Assembly: GCA_023431245.1 (NCBI GenBank)
Contig: JAEYXO010000332.1
Coordinates: forward strand, 1 to 5,061
DNA length: 5,061 nt
Source of the DNA: Pseudomonadota bacterium
GTDB taxonomy: Bacteria > Pseudomonadota > Gammaproteobacteria > Burkholderiales > SG8-41
Direction of reading: 5' to 3'
The translations under genes and the position numbers were made by a program. Every line of letters starts with the position of its first letter. Position 1 is the first letter of the stretch. Of this stretch, positions 1 through 4,944 are shown one piece after another. Below the pieces are notes generated by a model. The model was not told the DNA's origin. It made no database searches and saw only the letters and a program-made list of their open reading frames with translations.

Positions 1-719
1 AACCAGGCGCGGAATATGCCGGTGGTGAAGGTCTGCACGCCGAAATAGGCCACCGTGCCGTAATCGGCCAGCGCCTCCATCAGCGCCAGCGCCGTGCCGG
101 CGACGATGCCCGGCCTGGCCAGCGGCAGTGCAACACGGCGGAAGGTGCCCCAGGGACCGTAGCCGGAGACCCGCGCCACCTCGATCATGCTGTCGGACTG
201 CTCGAGGAAGGCGGCGCGGGCGAGCAGGTAGACATAGGGATAGAGCACCAGCGCCAGCATGACGACCGCGCCGCCCAGCGAGCGCACGTCCGGAAACCAG
301 TAGTCCTGCACGCCCCAGCCGGTCAGTTCACGCAGCGCCGTCTGCACCGGGCCGGCAAACTGCAGCAGGTCGGTATAGGCATAGGCCATCACATAGGCCG
401 GCATCGCCATCGGCAGCAGCAGCGCCCATTCGAAGATGCGGCGGCCGGGGAAACCGCACATCGTGGTGATCCAGGCCGTCACCACGCCGCCGACGATGAC
501 GCCGAAAGCGACGCCCAGCATCAGCAGCAGCGAATTCACGACATAGTCGGCGAGCACCGTGTCGACCAGGTGGCGCCAGGTGTCGGTCGATGGCGCCAGC
601 AGGTTGAGCAGCACGACGACCACCGGCAGCGCCAGCAGCGCGGCGAGCGCGACGGCGATGACGGTCAGCAGCCGCGGCAGGCGGGCACGGGCTGCGAATC
701 CGCCGTCAAGAGCTTGCAT
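1..719 (-). CDS. fbpB: Iron(III) ABC transporter permease, FbpB type (C-terminus beyond window)
   Basis: This gene has no stop inside the window; 239 residues can be read before it leaves the left edge. It is an inner-membrane permease that would pass ferric iron from a periplasmic binding protein into the cytoplasm. Hydrophobic segments lie near residues 17-41, 59-84, 96-117, 149-170 and 203-222. After the fourth comes an EAA-like loop (EVARVSGYGPWGTFRRVALP, 180-199), the site where an ABC ATPase docks. FbpB proteins usually carry two such permease halves (over 500 residues), so roughly the first half is here. The family call rests on overall resemblance, on pairing with an FbpC-like ATPase across the divergent promoter, and on the Fur box. 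The start is uncertain: ATG at 719 is used, but an in-frame GTG at 737 is possible. Neither has a visible Shine-Dalgarno sequence. Thiamine or other cation permeases of the same superfamily are less likely alternatives. Confidence 0.87.
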   Translation of the reverse strand, partial: MQALDGGFAARARLPRLLTVIAVALAALLALPVVVVLLNLLAPSTDTWRHLVDTVLADYVVNSLLLMLGVAFGVIVGGVVTAWITTMCGFPGRRIFEWALLLPMAMPAYVMAYAYTDLLQFAGPVQTALRELTGWGVQDYWFPDVRSLGGAVVMLALVLYPYVYLLARAAFLEQSDSMIEVARVSGYGPWGTFRRVALPLARPGIVAGTALALMEALADYGTVAYFGVQTFTTGIFRAW

Positions 720-733
720 GTTGCTGATCGTGG

Positions 734-772
734 TCACGGGGCGGAGGGTGCCGGGACGGCCGACACCCGCAT
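734..772 (-). other. Possible 12-codon leader ORF ahead of fbpB
   Basis: On the predicted fbpB leader an ATG at 772-770 opens a 12-codon reading frame (MRVSAVPAPSAP) ending in TGA at 736-734. That stop overlaps the alternative fbpB GTG start (737-735) as GTGA, a layout typical of translational coupling. No Shine-Dalgarno sequence precedes the ATG, so its translation is unproven. The overlap is seen directly; the function is inference. Confidence 0.25.
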
Positions 773-796
773 GAATGGGACGGTGAGTGGAACGTA

Positions 797-812
797 AGTA
801 ATGGAAATTACT
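797..812. repeat. Inverted repeat in the fbpB leader
   Basis: AGTAATGGAAATTACT is a perfect 6-bp inverted repeat around a 4-base centre. It begins just downstream of the predicted fbpB transcription start. It could be a second operator or a weak RNA hairpin; it is AT-rich, so a protein-binding site is more plausible than a stable RNA fold. Confidence 0.4.
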
Positions 813-821
813 GGAGAAATC

Positions 822-850
822 ATTTTAACAAGAATCATTATCAGCGGCAA
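822..850 (-). promoter_or_regulatory. Predicted sigma-70 promoter of fbpB
   Basis: Read on the minus strand, TTGCCG (850-845) and TAAAAT (827-822) are separated by exactly 17 bases, a good match to -35 and -10 elements. Transcription would begin near 815, giving an fbpB leader of roughly 80-100 bases. The Fur box lies almost wholly in the spacer between the two hexamers, so a bound repressor would exclude RNA polymerase. Confidence 0.6.
824..842. promoter_or_regulatory. Fur box (iron-responsive operator)
   Basis: TTTAACAAGAATCATTATC agrees with the 19-bp Fur consensus GATAATGATAATCATTATC at 14 of 19 positions, including an unbroken run of ten at the right end. It lies between the divergently transcribed halves of an iron importer, the expected place for such a site. 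It sits within the spacer of the minus-strand promoter and covers the expected -35 region of the plus-strand promoter. Fur loaded with Fe(II) should therefore repress both transcripts. The match is seen; binding is inferred. Confidence 0.75.
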
Positions 851-856
851 AAACGC

Positions 857-862
857 TATAAT
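857..862 (+). promoter_or_regulatory. Perfect -10 element of fbpC (leaderless transcript)
   Basis: TATAAT is a perfect -10 hexamer. The expected start of transcription, seven bases past its end, is the A of the fbpC ATG at 869. At 17-base spacing the -35 position reads ATCATT, a poor match that falls inside the Fur box. No Shine-Dalgarno sequence could fit before the ATG, so a leaderless mRNA is the simplest reading. Confidence 0.6.
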
Positions 863-868
863 TTCCGC

Positions 869-1933
869 ATGCCCGCGCGCCTCGATTTCACCGACGTCAG
901 CCATGCCTATGAGCGCACCCCCGTACTGCAGGGCGTCAGCTTCCATGTCGAACAGGGCATGATTGCCTGCCTGCTCGGCGCCAGCGGCTGCGGCAAGACC
1001 ACGGTACTGCGCTGCATTGCCGGCTTCGAGCCAGTGCTTGCCGGCACCGTGGCGCTGGACCAGGTGGTGATGAGCGCCCAGGGCTTCACGGTGGCGCCGG
1101 AAAAACGCCGCATCGGCGTGGTGTTCCAGGACTACGCGCTGTTTCCGCACCTGACGGTGGCCGGCAACATCGCCTTCGGCCTGCGCGAAGCGCCGGCGGC
1201 GGAACGCGATACCCGCGTCGCCGAACTGCTAGACATGATCGGCCTCGCCGCGCTCGGCAAAAAATATCCGCAGGAACTCTCGGGCGGCCAGCAGCAGCGC
1301 GTGGCGCTGGCGCGGGCGCTGGCGCCGCGGCCGCAGCTGCTGCTGCTCGACGAACCCTTCTCCAATCTCGACGTCGAGATGCGCGAGCGCCTGAGCCTGG
1401 AAGTGCGCGACATCCTGAAACGCGAGCGGACCACCGCGGTACTGGTCACCCACGACCAGAACGAGGCCTTCAACATCGCCGACATGGTCGGCATCATGAA
1501 GGACGGCCGCATCGAACAGTGGGACACGCCTTACCGCCTCTACCACGAACCGCAGACGCGTTATGCCGCCGAATTCCTCGGCCAGGGCCATTTCCTGCCG
1601 GGCATGATGCTCGGTGACGGCCGCGTGCGGCTGGAACTGGGCGAATTCCGGCCGGACACCACTCTGCCCTGGCCCGCTGGCGCGGCGGTTGACGTGCTGC
1701 TGCGACCCGACGACGTGCTGCATGACGATGCCAGCCCGCTGCAGGCCACGGTGCTGCATCGCGCCTTCCGCGGCGCCGCGTTTCTCTACACGCTGCGGCT
1801 GCCGGGCGGCGGCGAAGTGTATTCGCTGGTGCCCAGCCACCACAACCACGCCATCGGCGAAAAAATCGGCATCCGCCTCGAACTCGATCACCTGGTCGCC
1901 TTCCCCCGCGACCCGGCGGTTTCCGCCGCCTAG
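869..1933 (+). CDS. fbpC: Iron(III) ABC transporter ATP-binding protein, FbpC type
   Basis: This cytoplasmic ATPase of 354 residues powers ferric-iron import through the FbpB permease. All ABC motifs are intact: Walker A GASGCGKT (37-44), Q-loop glutamine 87 within VVFQDYALFPHLTV, signature LSGGQ (137-141), Walker B LLLLDEP (157-163), D-loop SNLD (165-168) and switch histidine 195. The stretch EFLGQGHFLPG (235-245) leads into a C-terminal TOBE-like regulatory region (about 270-345), as in FbpC-type proteins. Length is normal for the family. The first residues (MPARLDFTDVSHAY) match the usual ABC N-terminus, so the ATG is well supported although it has no ribosome binding site; the TATAAT six bases upstream explains this by a leaderless mRNA. 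It is divergent from fbpB and shares the Fur box. Its TAG stop overlaps the mltB stop. Spermidine/putrescine or sulfate ATPases are related alternatives, made less likely by the iron context. Confidence 0.92.
   Translation: MPARLDFTDVSHAYERTPVLQGVSFHVEQGMIACLLGASGCGKTTVLRCIAGFEPVLAGTVALDQVVMSAQGFTVAPEKRRIGVVFQDYALFPHLTVAGNIAFGLREAPAAERDTRVAELLDMIGLAALGKKYPQELSGGQQQRVALARALAPRPQLLLLDEPFSNLDVEMRERLSLEVRDILKRERTTAVLVTHDQNEAFNIADMVGIMKDGRIEQWDTPYRLYHEPQTRYAAEFLGQGHFLPGMMLGDGRVRLELGEFRPDTTLPWPAGAAVDVLLRPDDVLHDDASPLQATVLHRAFRGAAFLYTLRLPGGGEVYSLVPSHHNHAIGEKIGIRLELDHLVAFPRDPAVSAA
1914..1928. terminator. Hairpin at the 3' end of fbpC (possible terminator part)
   Basis: CGGCGG-TTT-CCGCCG forms a perfect 6-bp GC stem with a three-base loop in the last codons of fbpC. 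No T-run follows on either strand, so it is not a textbook intrinsic terminator. It may protect the fbpC 3' end or slow polymerase arriving from either side. Confidence 0.3.
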
Positions 1934-2922
1934 GGCTTCGCCCTGCCCCGCAGCTGGCGCAGCGTCGCCGCCAGTTCCTGCACCGCCATCGCGTAATTGA
2001 TGCTGCGGTTGTAGCGGGTGATCACGTAAAAATTGTTGAACGCGAGGAAGTGGCGCGGGCCGGTATCGGCCTCGACCACGATCAGTGCCGCCAGCGCCTC
2101 GTCGGGCGCCGGATCCAGCGGCACCACGCCGCGCCTGCGGAATTCGGCGACCGGGAGATGCGGCGCGATGCCCGCGGCCAGCAGGGGATCCAGTTCACTG
2201 CCCGAGGCATCCGCCGGGATCACCACCGCCTCGCCGATGCGCCAGCCGAACTCGCGGTAATAGTTGGCGACACTGCCGATGGCATCAGCCACGCCGCGCA
2301 GATCGCGCCTGCCGTCGCCGTCAAAATCCACGGCATATTTCCGGTAGCTGCTGGGCAGGAACTGCGGCACGCCGATCGCGCCGGCAAAGGAACCGCGCAC
2401 GCTGTTGGGCGGCCAGCCGTTTTCACGCGCGAGCAGCAGGAACTGCTCCAGCTCGCCACGGAAAAACGCGGCACGGCGCGGATAACCGAAGGCCAGCGTG
2501 ACCAGCGCATCGAGCACATTGACGCGCCCGGTGTTGCGTCCGAACAGGGTTTCGATGCCGATGGTGGCGACAATGATCTCGGGCGGCACGCGGTATTCCG
2601 CCGCGGCACGCTCCAGCAATGCAGCATGCTCCTCCCAGAACCGCAGGCCGCCCTCGAAACGCGCGTCGTTGACATGGCGCGGCCGGAATTCACGCCAGGG
2701 CAGCGCCGTGGACGGCGCATCCATGGCGCGGATGATCGAGGACAGGAACTTCGTTTCCCGCAGCGTGCGCTCAAGGGCTCCGCGGGCAAAACCATGGCGA
2801 TCAGCCATCTCCTGCGCGAAGGCCTGCACATCGGGATTCGTTTCGGCGGCATGGGCTGCCGGAGAAACCGCCAGCATCAACACGATGCCGGCGATGCGGA
2901 TCAGGTGGACAAGGCTGCGCAT
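1930..2922 (-). CDS. mltB: Periplasmic lytic murein transglycosylase B (MltB/Slt35, GH103)
   Basis: This enzyme cuts the MurNAc-GlcNAc bond of peptidoglycan, leaving 1,6-anhydro-MurNAc ends, and serves in wall turnover and remodelling. The ATG at 2922 gives 330 residues. Residues 1-25 form a signal peptide (positive MRSLVHLIR, hydrophobic core, cleavage after AHA). No lipobox cysteine exists, so the product should be soluble in the periplasm, unlike lipid-anchored E. coli MltB. The catalytic glutamate is E124 in ATIGIETLFGRNTG, matching the Slt35 active site. AGAIGVPQFLPSSY (181-194) is the family's substrate-groove motif. A calcium-binding EF-hand-like loop follows, with D199, D201, D203 and D213 spaced as in the 15-residue Slt35 loop. 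FNNFYVITRYNRSINYAMAV near the C-terminus is also typical. A TTG codon at 2943 would extend the frame by seven residues, but the ATG gives a better signal peptide; neither start has a clear ribosome binding site. The gene converges on fbpC with a four-base overlap. Confidence 0.93.
   Translation of the reverse strand: MRSLVHLIRIAGIVLMLAVSPAAHAAETNPDVQAFAQEMADRHGFARGALERTLRETKFLSSIIRAMDAPSTALPWREFRPRHVNDARFEGGLRFWEEHAALLERAAAEYRVPPEIIVATIGIETLFGRNTGRVNVLDALVTLAFGYPRRAAFFRGELEQFLLLARENGWPPNSVRGSFAGAIGVPQFLPSSYRKYAVDFDGDGRRDLRGVADAIGSVANYYREFGWRIGEAVVIPADASGSELDPLLAAGIAPHLPVAEFRRRGVVPLDPAPDEALAALIVVEADTGPRHFLAFNNFYVITRYNRSINYAMAVQELAATLRQLRGRAKP
1932..1944. terminator. Hairpin at the 3' end of mltB (possible terminator part)
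   Basis: AGGGC-TTC-GCCCT is a perfect 5-bp stem with a three-base loop. It begins within the shared CTAG stop bases and covers the last codons of mltB. It has no T-run. It pairs with the hairpin at 1914-1928 to flank the convergent gene ends; a terminator role is conjecture. Confidence 0.28.
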
Positions 2923-2931
2923 GGCTGAGGC

Positions 2932-2943
2932 TTGCGCGCGCAA
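2932..2943. repeat. 12-bp palindrome just upstream of the mltB start
   Basis: TTGCGCGCGCAA is a perfect 12-bp palindrome lying 9 bases upstream of the mltB ATG and overlapping the alternative TTG codon. It could be an operator or hide the translation start, but alternating GC runs arise easily by chance in DNA of this composition. Confidence 0.3.
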
Positions 2944-3005
2944 AGGCGCAGGGATCCCGGTTGCAAAAAACCGAGCTTACCAATTCGGAGTGAAGTGACG
3001 CCACC

Positions 3006-3025
3006 GCCGCGGATGCGACCGCGGC
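3006..3025. terminator. GC-rich hairpin after the XRE regulator gene
   Basis: GCCGCGG (3006-3012) and CCGCGGC (3019-3025) form a perfect 7-bp stem with a six-base loop. The stem starts 9 bases past the stop of the regulator gene when read on the minus strand. No T-run follows, so it would be a weak or factor-dependent terminator, or a 3'-end stabiliser. It falls between the regulator and mltB, so it could partly separate their transcription. Confidence 0.4.
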
Positions 3026-3034
3026 AAACCGCAA

Positions 3035-3508
3035 TCAGGACGAGGCGGATTGTGCGGACTTGTCGGCGGATTTTTCCTGCGGCGCATGCAGCGGCGGCAG
3101 CCCGGGATAGGGATCGACTACAGTGCCCTTGCCCACCGTGTGCATCGCCAGCAGGGTGCGGCCTATCGCCAGCCACTGGTCGCGGGCCGCAGGCGGCATC
3201 GATTCGTAGATCTTGATCAGGCCGACCACGTCACCTTCGCCCAGATCGATCTGCGCCGGCGCGGTATCCCCCACTGCGAGCCAGCGCGCGCGCACCTGCA
3301 GCACGTCGGCGACCTTGTACAGATTTTCGTGGGTCATGTTCTTGGTGTCGCCGTTGATCCAGCGATGCACCGTCTGGCGCGGCAGGCCGATGCGGCGACC
3401 GAGTTCGGCCACGGATTTCATGCCGCAGGCCGTCATCGCCGTGCGGATGCGGCTGGCGATTGAATTGTTCGGATCGACCGGTTCCGCCTTGATGCGCCCT
3501 CTGCCCAT
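3035..3508 (-). CDS. XRE-family helix-turn-helix transcriptional regulator
   Basis: A 157-residue cytoplasmic DNA-binding protein. The helix-turn-helix lies at about residues 32-52 (SVAELGRRIGLPRQTVHRWI), inside an XRE/Cro-like domain extending to about 80 (ENLYKVADVLQVRARWLAVG). This resembles phage-type repressors and their chromosomal relatives. After it come an acidic linker (DLGEGD, 88-93), a short helical segment (LIKIYESMPPAARDQWLAIGRTLL, given here as positions 97-120) and a disordered Ser/Lys/Ala tail. There is no LexA-type protease domain, sensor domain or cupin. The ATG at 3508 is well supported by the ribosome binding site GGAGGA six bases upstream. It is divergent from tarD across 253 bp, so control of tarD, of itself, or of mltB downstream are all possible. 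No phage genes accompany it. Its ligand and target are unknown. Confidence 0.85.
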   Translation of the reverse strand: MGRGRIKAEPVDPNNSIASRIRTAMTACGMKSVAELGRRIGLPRQTVHRWINGDTKNMTHENLYKVADVLQVRARWLAVGDTAPAQIDLGEGDVVGLIKIYESMPPAARDQWLAIGRTLLAMHTVGKGTVVDPYPGLPPLHAPQEKSADKSAQSASS

Positions 3509-3513
3509 GTGCT

Positions 3514-3519
3514 TCCTCC
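3514..3519 (-). promoter_or_regulatory. Strong ribosome binding site of the XRE gene
   Basis: GGAGGA on the minus strand lies five bases before the ATG at 3508. It is the only clear Shine-Dalgarno sequence in the window and fixes the start of the regulator. Confidence 0.8.
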
Positions 3520-3531
3520 AGTCCGGCTACA

Positions 3532-3547
3532 GTCACTGCACGGTGAC
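3532..3547. repeat. Inverted repeat in the XRE leader (candidate operator)
   Basis: GTCAC-TGCACG-GTGAC has perfect 5-bp arms and a six-base centre, 24 bases upstream of the regulator's ATG. XRE proteins often bind such short inverted repeats near their own promoter, so self-control is possible. Binding is unproven. Confidence 0.35.
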
Positions 3548-3626
3548 ACCTTAATGCGCATGACTTACGACAGGCTTACATCCGCGCAAATTGGCTTCTT
3601 TCCGTCATCGCAAAAAATATCAATAT

Positions 3627-3639
3627 AATCAAATACTTA
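3627..3639 (+). promoter_or_regulatory. IHF consensus site in an AT-rich island
   Basis: AATCAAATACTTA matches the IHF core WATCAANNNNTTR at every fixed position. It lies in a strongly AT-rich patch (about 3611-3650) that also has a 5' run of six A's, as strong IHF sites often do. The patch also contains two TATAAT hexamers (3624-3629 and 3638-3643), neither with a recognisable -35 at normal spacing. IHF bending here could bring an upstream regulator to the tarD promoter. Confidence 0.4.
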
Positions 3640-3657
3640 TAATGATATCGCAGGATC

Positions 3658-3672
3658 ACCCGCAGTGCGGGT
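3658..3672. promoter_or_regulatory. 15-bp palindromic operator candidate upstream of tarD
   Basis: ACCCGCAGTGCGGGT is a perfect 15-bp palindrome (7-bp arms, one central base). With one bulged base the symmetry extends to GAT on the left and ATC on the right (3654-3675). It lies where the -35 element of the TATACT box at 3682 should be, a natural site for a dimeric regulator such as the divergent XRE protein. The symmetry is seen; the binding partner is inferred. Confidence 0.5.
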
Positions 3673-3681
3673 ATCGTTCGT

Positions 3682-3687
3682 TATACT
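3682..3687 (+). promoter_or_regulatory. Candidate -10 element of tarD
   Basis: TATACT is a 5/6 match to the -10 consensus. No -35-like hexamer exists 16-18 bases upstream; the palindrome at 3658-3672 is there instead. If used, transcription would begin near 3694 and the leader would be about 68 bases. Dependence on an activator would explain the missing -35. Confidence 0.4.
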
Positions 3688-3695
3688 CGGGACCC

Positions 3696-3719
3696 GCCCG
3701 CCGCAACGCGGATCCGGGC
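3696..3719 (+). other. Stable hairpin in the tarD leader
   Basis: GCCCG (3696-3700) pairs with CGGGC (3715-3719), and CCGC (3701-3704) with GCGG (3708-3711). This gives nine GC pairs with an AAC loop and a three-base bulge. It would lie at the very 5' end of a transcript started by the TATACT box, a position known to protect mRNAs from decay. No T-run follows, so it is not a terminator. Confidence 0.4.
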
Positions 3720-3761
3720 ACAAGCACCGGAAAAACCATACAACCCGAACGGAACACCCGC

Positions 3762-4928
3762 ATGCCCCGCATCATCGACGTCCGCGAAGTCACCAAACCG
3801 ATCGCCTCCCCGATCCGCAACGCCTACATCGATTTCAGCAAGATGACCACCAGCCTCGTCGCCGTCGTCACCGATGTGAAGATCGACGGCCGCACCGTGG
3901 TCGGCTACGGCTTCAACTCCAACGGCCGCTACGGCCAGGGCGGCCTGATCCGTGAGCGCTTCGCGCCGCGGCTGCTCGAGGCCGATCCGAAATCCCTGAT
4001 GAACGAAGCCGGCGACAACATCGATCCGCACCGCGCCTGGAACGCGATGATGCAGAACGAGAAGCCCGGCGGCCACGGCGAGCGCTCGGTGGCGGTGGGT
4101 ACGCTCGACATGGCGATCTGGGACGCGGTCGCCAAGATCGCGCGCAAGCCGCTGTTCCGCCTGCTCGCCGAAAGACACGGCGTCACCGCCAATCCGAAAG
4201 TCTTCGTCTATGCCGCCGGCGGCTACTACTATCCCGGCAAGGACCTGCAGGCGCTGCGCGGCGAGATGCGCAGCTACCTCGACCGTGGCTATCGCGTCGT
4301 CAAGATGAAAATCGGCGGCGCCGACCTCGCCGAGGCCCGTCGCCGCATAGAAGCCGTGCTCGCCGAAATCGGCCGCGATGCGCAACTGGCCGTGGATGCC
4401 AACGGCCGCTTCGACCTCGAAACCGCGATCGCCTACGCCAAAATGCTGCGTGACTACCCGCTTTTCTGGTACGAGGAAGCCGGCGACCCGCTGGACTTCG
4501 CGCTGCAGGCGGCACTGGCAGAGTTTTACCCCGGCCCGATGGCCACCGGCGAAAACCTGTTCAGCCACCAGGACGCGCGCAACCTGATCCGATACGGCGG
4601 CATGCGCCCGGACCGCGACTGGCTGCAGTTCGACTGCGCGCTGTCCTACGGCCTCTGCGAATACGAACGCACGCTGGACGTGCTCAAGGTCGCCGGCTGG
4701 TCGCCGGCACGCTGCATACCCCACGGCGGTCACCAGATGTCGCTCATCATCGCCGCCGGCCTGGGCCTCGGCGGCAACGAAAGCTATCCAGACCTGTTCC
4801 AGCCCTACGGCGGATTCCCGGACGGTGTGCGCGTGGAAAACAGCATCATCACCATGCCCGAACTGCCGGGCATCGGCTTCGAAGGCAAGTCGGACCTGAT
4901 CAAGGTCATGCGCGAACTGGCGCAGTAA
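3762..4928 (+). CDS. tarD: D-tartrate dehydratase (enolase superfamily)
   Basis: This 388-residue cytoplasmic Mg2+ enzyme should dehydrate D-tartrate to oxaloacetate, letting the cell feed tartrate into central metabolism. The protein closely resembles, from memory, the characterised Bradyrhizobium TarD (389 residues) throughout. Catalytic residues fit with a one-residue offset: K183 in the KMK motif (181-183), metal ligands D212 (VDANG), E238 (YEEAGDP) and E264 (ATGENLF), and H321 in CIPHGGHQMS. The N-terminal capping region carries NAYIDFSKMTTS (20-31) and GYGFNSNGRYGQGG (48-61), which shape the substrate pocket. The barrel follows from about residue 145. The ATG at 3762 is chosen because the conserved protein starts at MPRIIDVREVTKP; the frame is open upstream to a TTG at 3591, but that stretch is unlike any part of the family. 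Only a weak GGA at 3751 could act as ribosome binding site. The gene stands alone, divergent from an XRE regulator. Activity on another acid sugar is possible but unlikely. Confidence 0.93.
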   Translation: MPRIIDVREVTKPIASPIRNAYIDFSKMTTSLVAVVTDVKIDGRTVVGYGFNSNGRYGQGGLIRERFAPRLLEADPKSLMNEAGDNIDPHRAWNAMMQNEKPGGHGERSVAVGTLDMAIWDAVAKIARKPLFRLLAERHGVTANPKVFVYAAGGYYYPGKDLQALRGEMRSYLDRGYRVVKMKIGGADLAEARRRIEAVLAEIGRDAQLAVDANGRFDLETAIAYAKMLRDYPLFWYEEAGDPLDFALQAALAEFYPGPMATGENLFSHQDARNLIRYGGMRPDRDWLQFDCALSYGLCEYERTLDVLKVAGWSPARCIPHGGHQMSLIIAAGLGLGGNESYPDLFQPYGGFPDGVRVENSIITMPELPGIGFEGKSDLIKVMRELAQ

Positions 4929-4944
4929 GCCCGCCCGCCGGACA

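Noticed and set aside
1229..1891. 220-codon open frame antisense to fbpC
   Set aside because: It is another GC-rich shadow; fbpC is intact with every ABC motif in place.
2050..2928. 292-codon open frame antisense to mltB
   Set aside because: It is a shadow of a well-supported gene, with a composition rich in His, Arg and Gln and no recognisable domain.
2922..2943. TTG start for mltB seven codons upstream
   Set aside because: It would put Gln/Ser/Ala residues ahead of a normal signal peptide, has no ribosome binding site, and lies within a palindrome. It is kept only as an alternative.
2958..2973. CGGTT-N6-AACCG hairpin with an A/T-run upstream of mltB as a terminator
   Set aside because: The T-run on the minus strand lies inside the loop and stem, not after the stem, so it cannot act as an intrinsic terminator.
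3035..3508. XRE gene as a sign of a prophage or toxin-antitoxin system
   Set aside because: No phage gene, integrase, attachment site or toxin-like partner lies on either side, and its base composition matches its neighbours.
3591..3761. 57-codon N-terminal extension of tarD from a TTG
   Set aside because: It covers the AT-rich control region and the promoter-like elements, has no ribosome binding site, and the conserved protein begins at the ATG at 3762.
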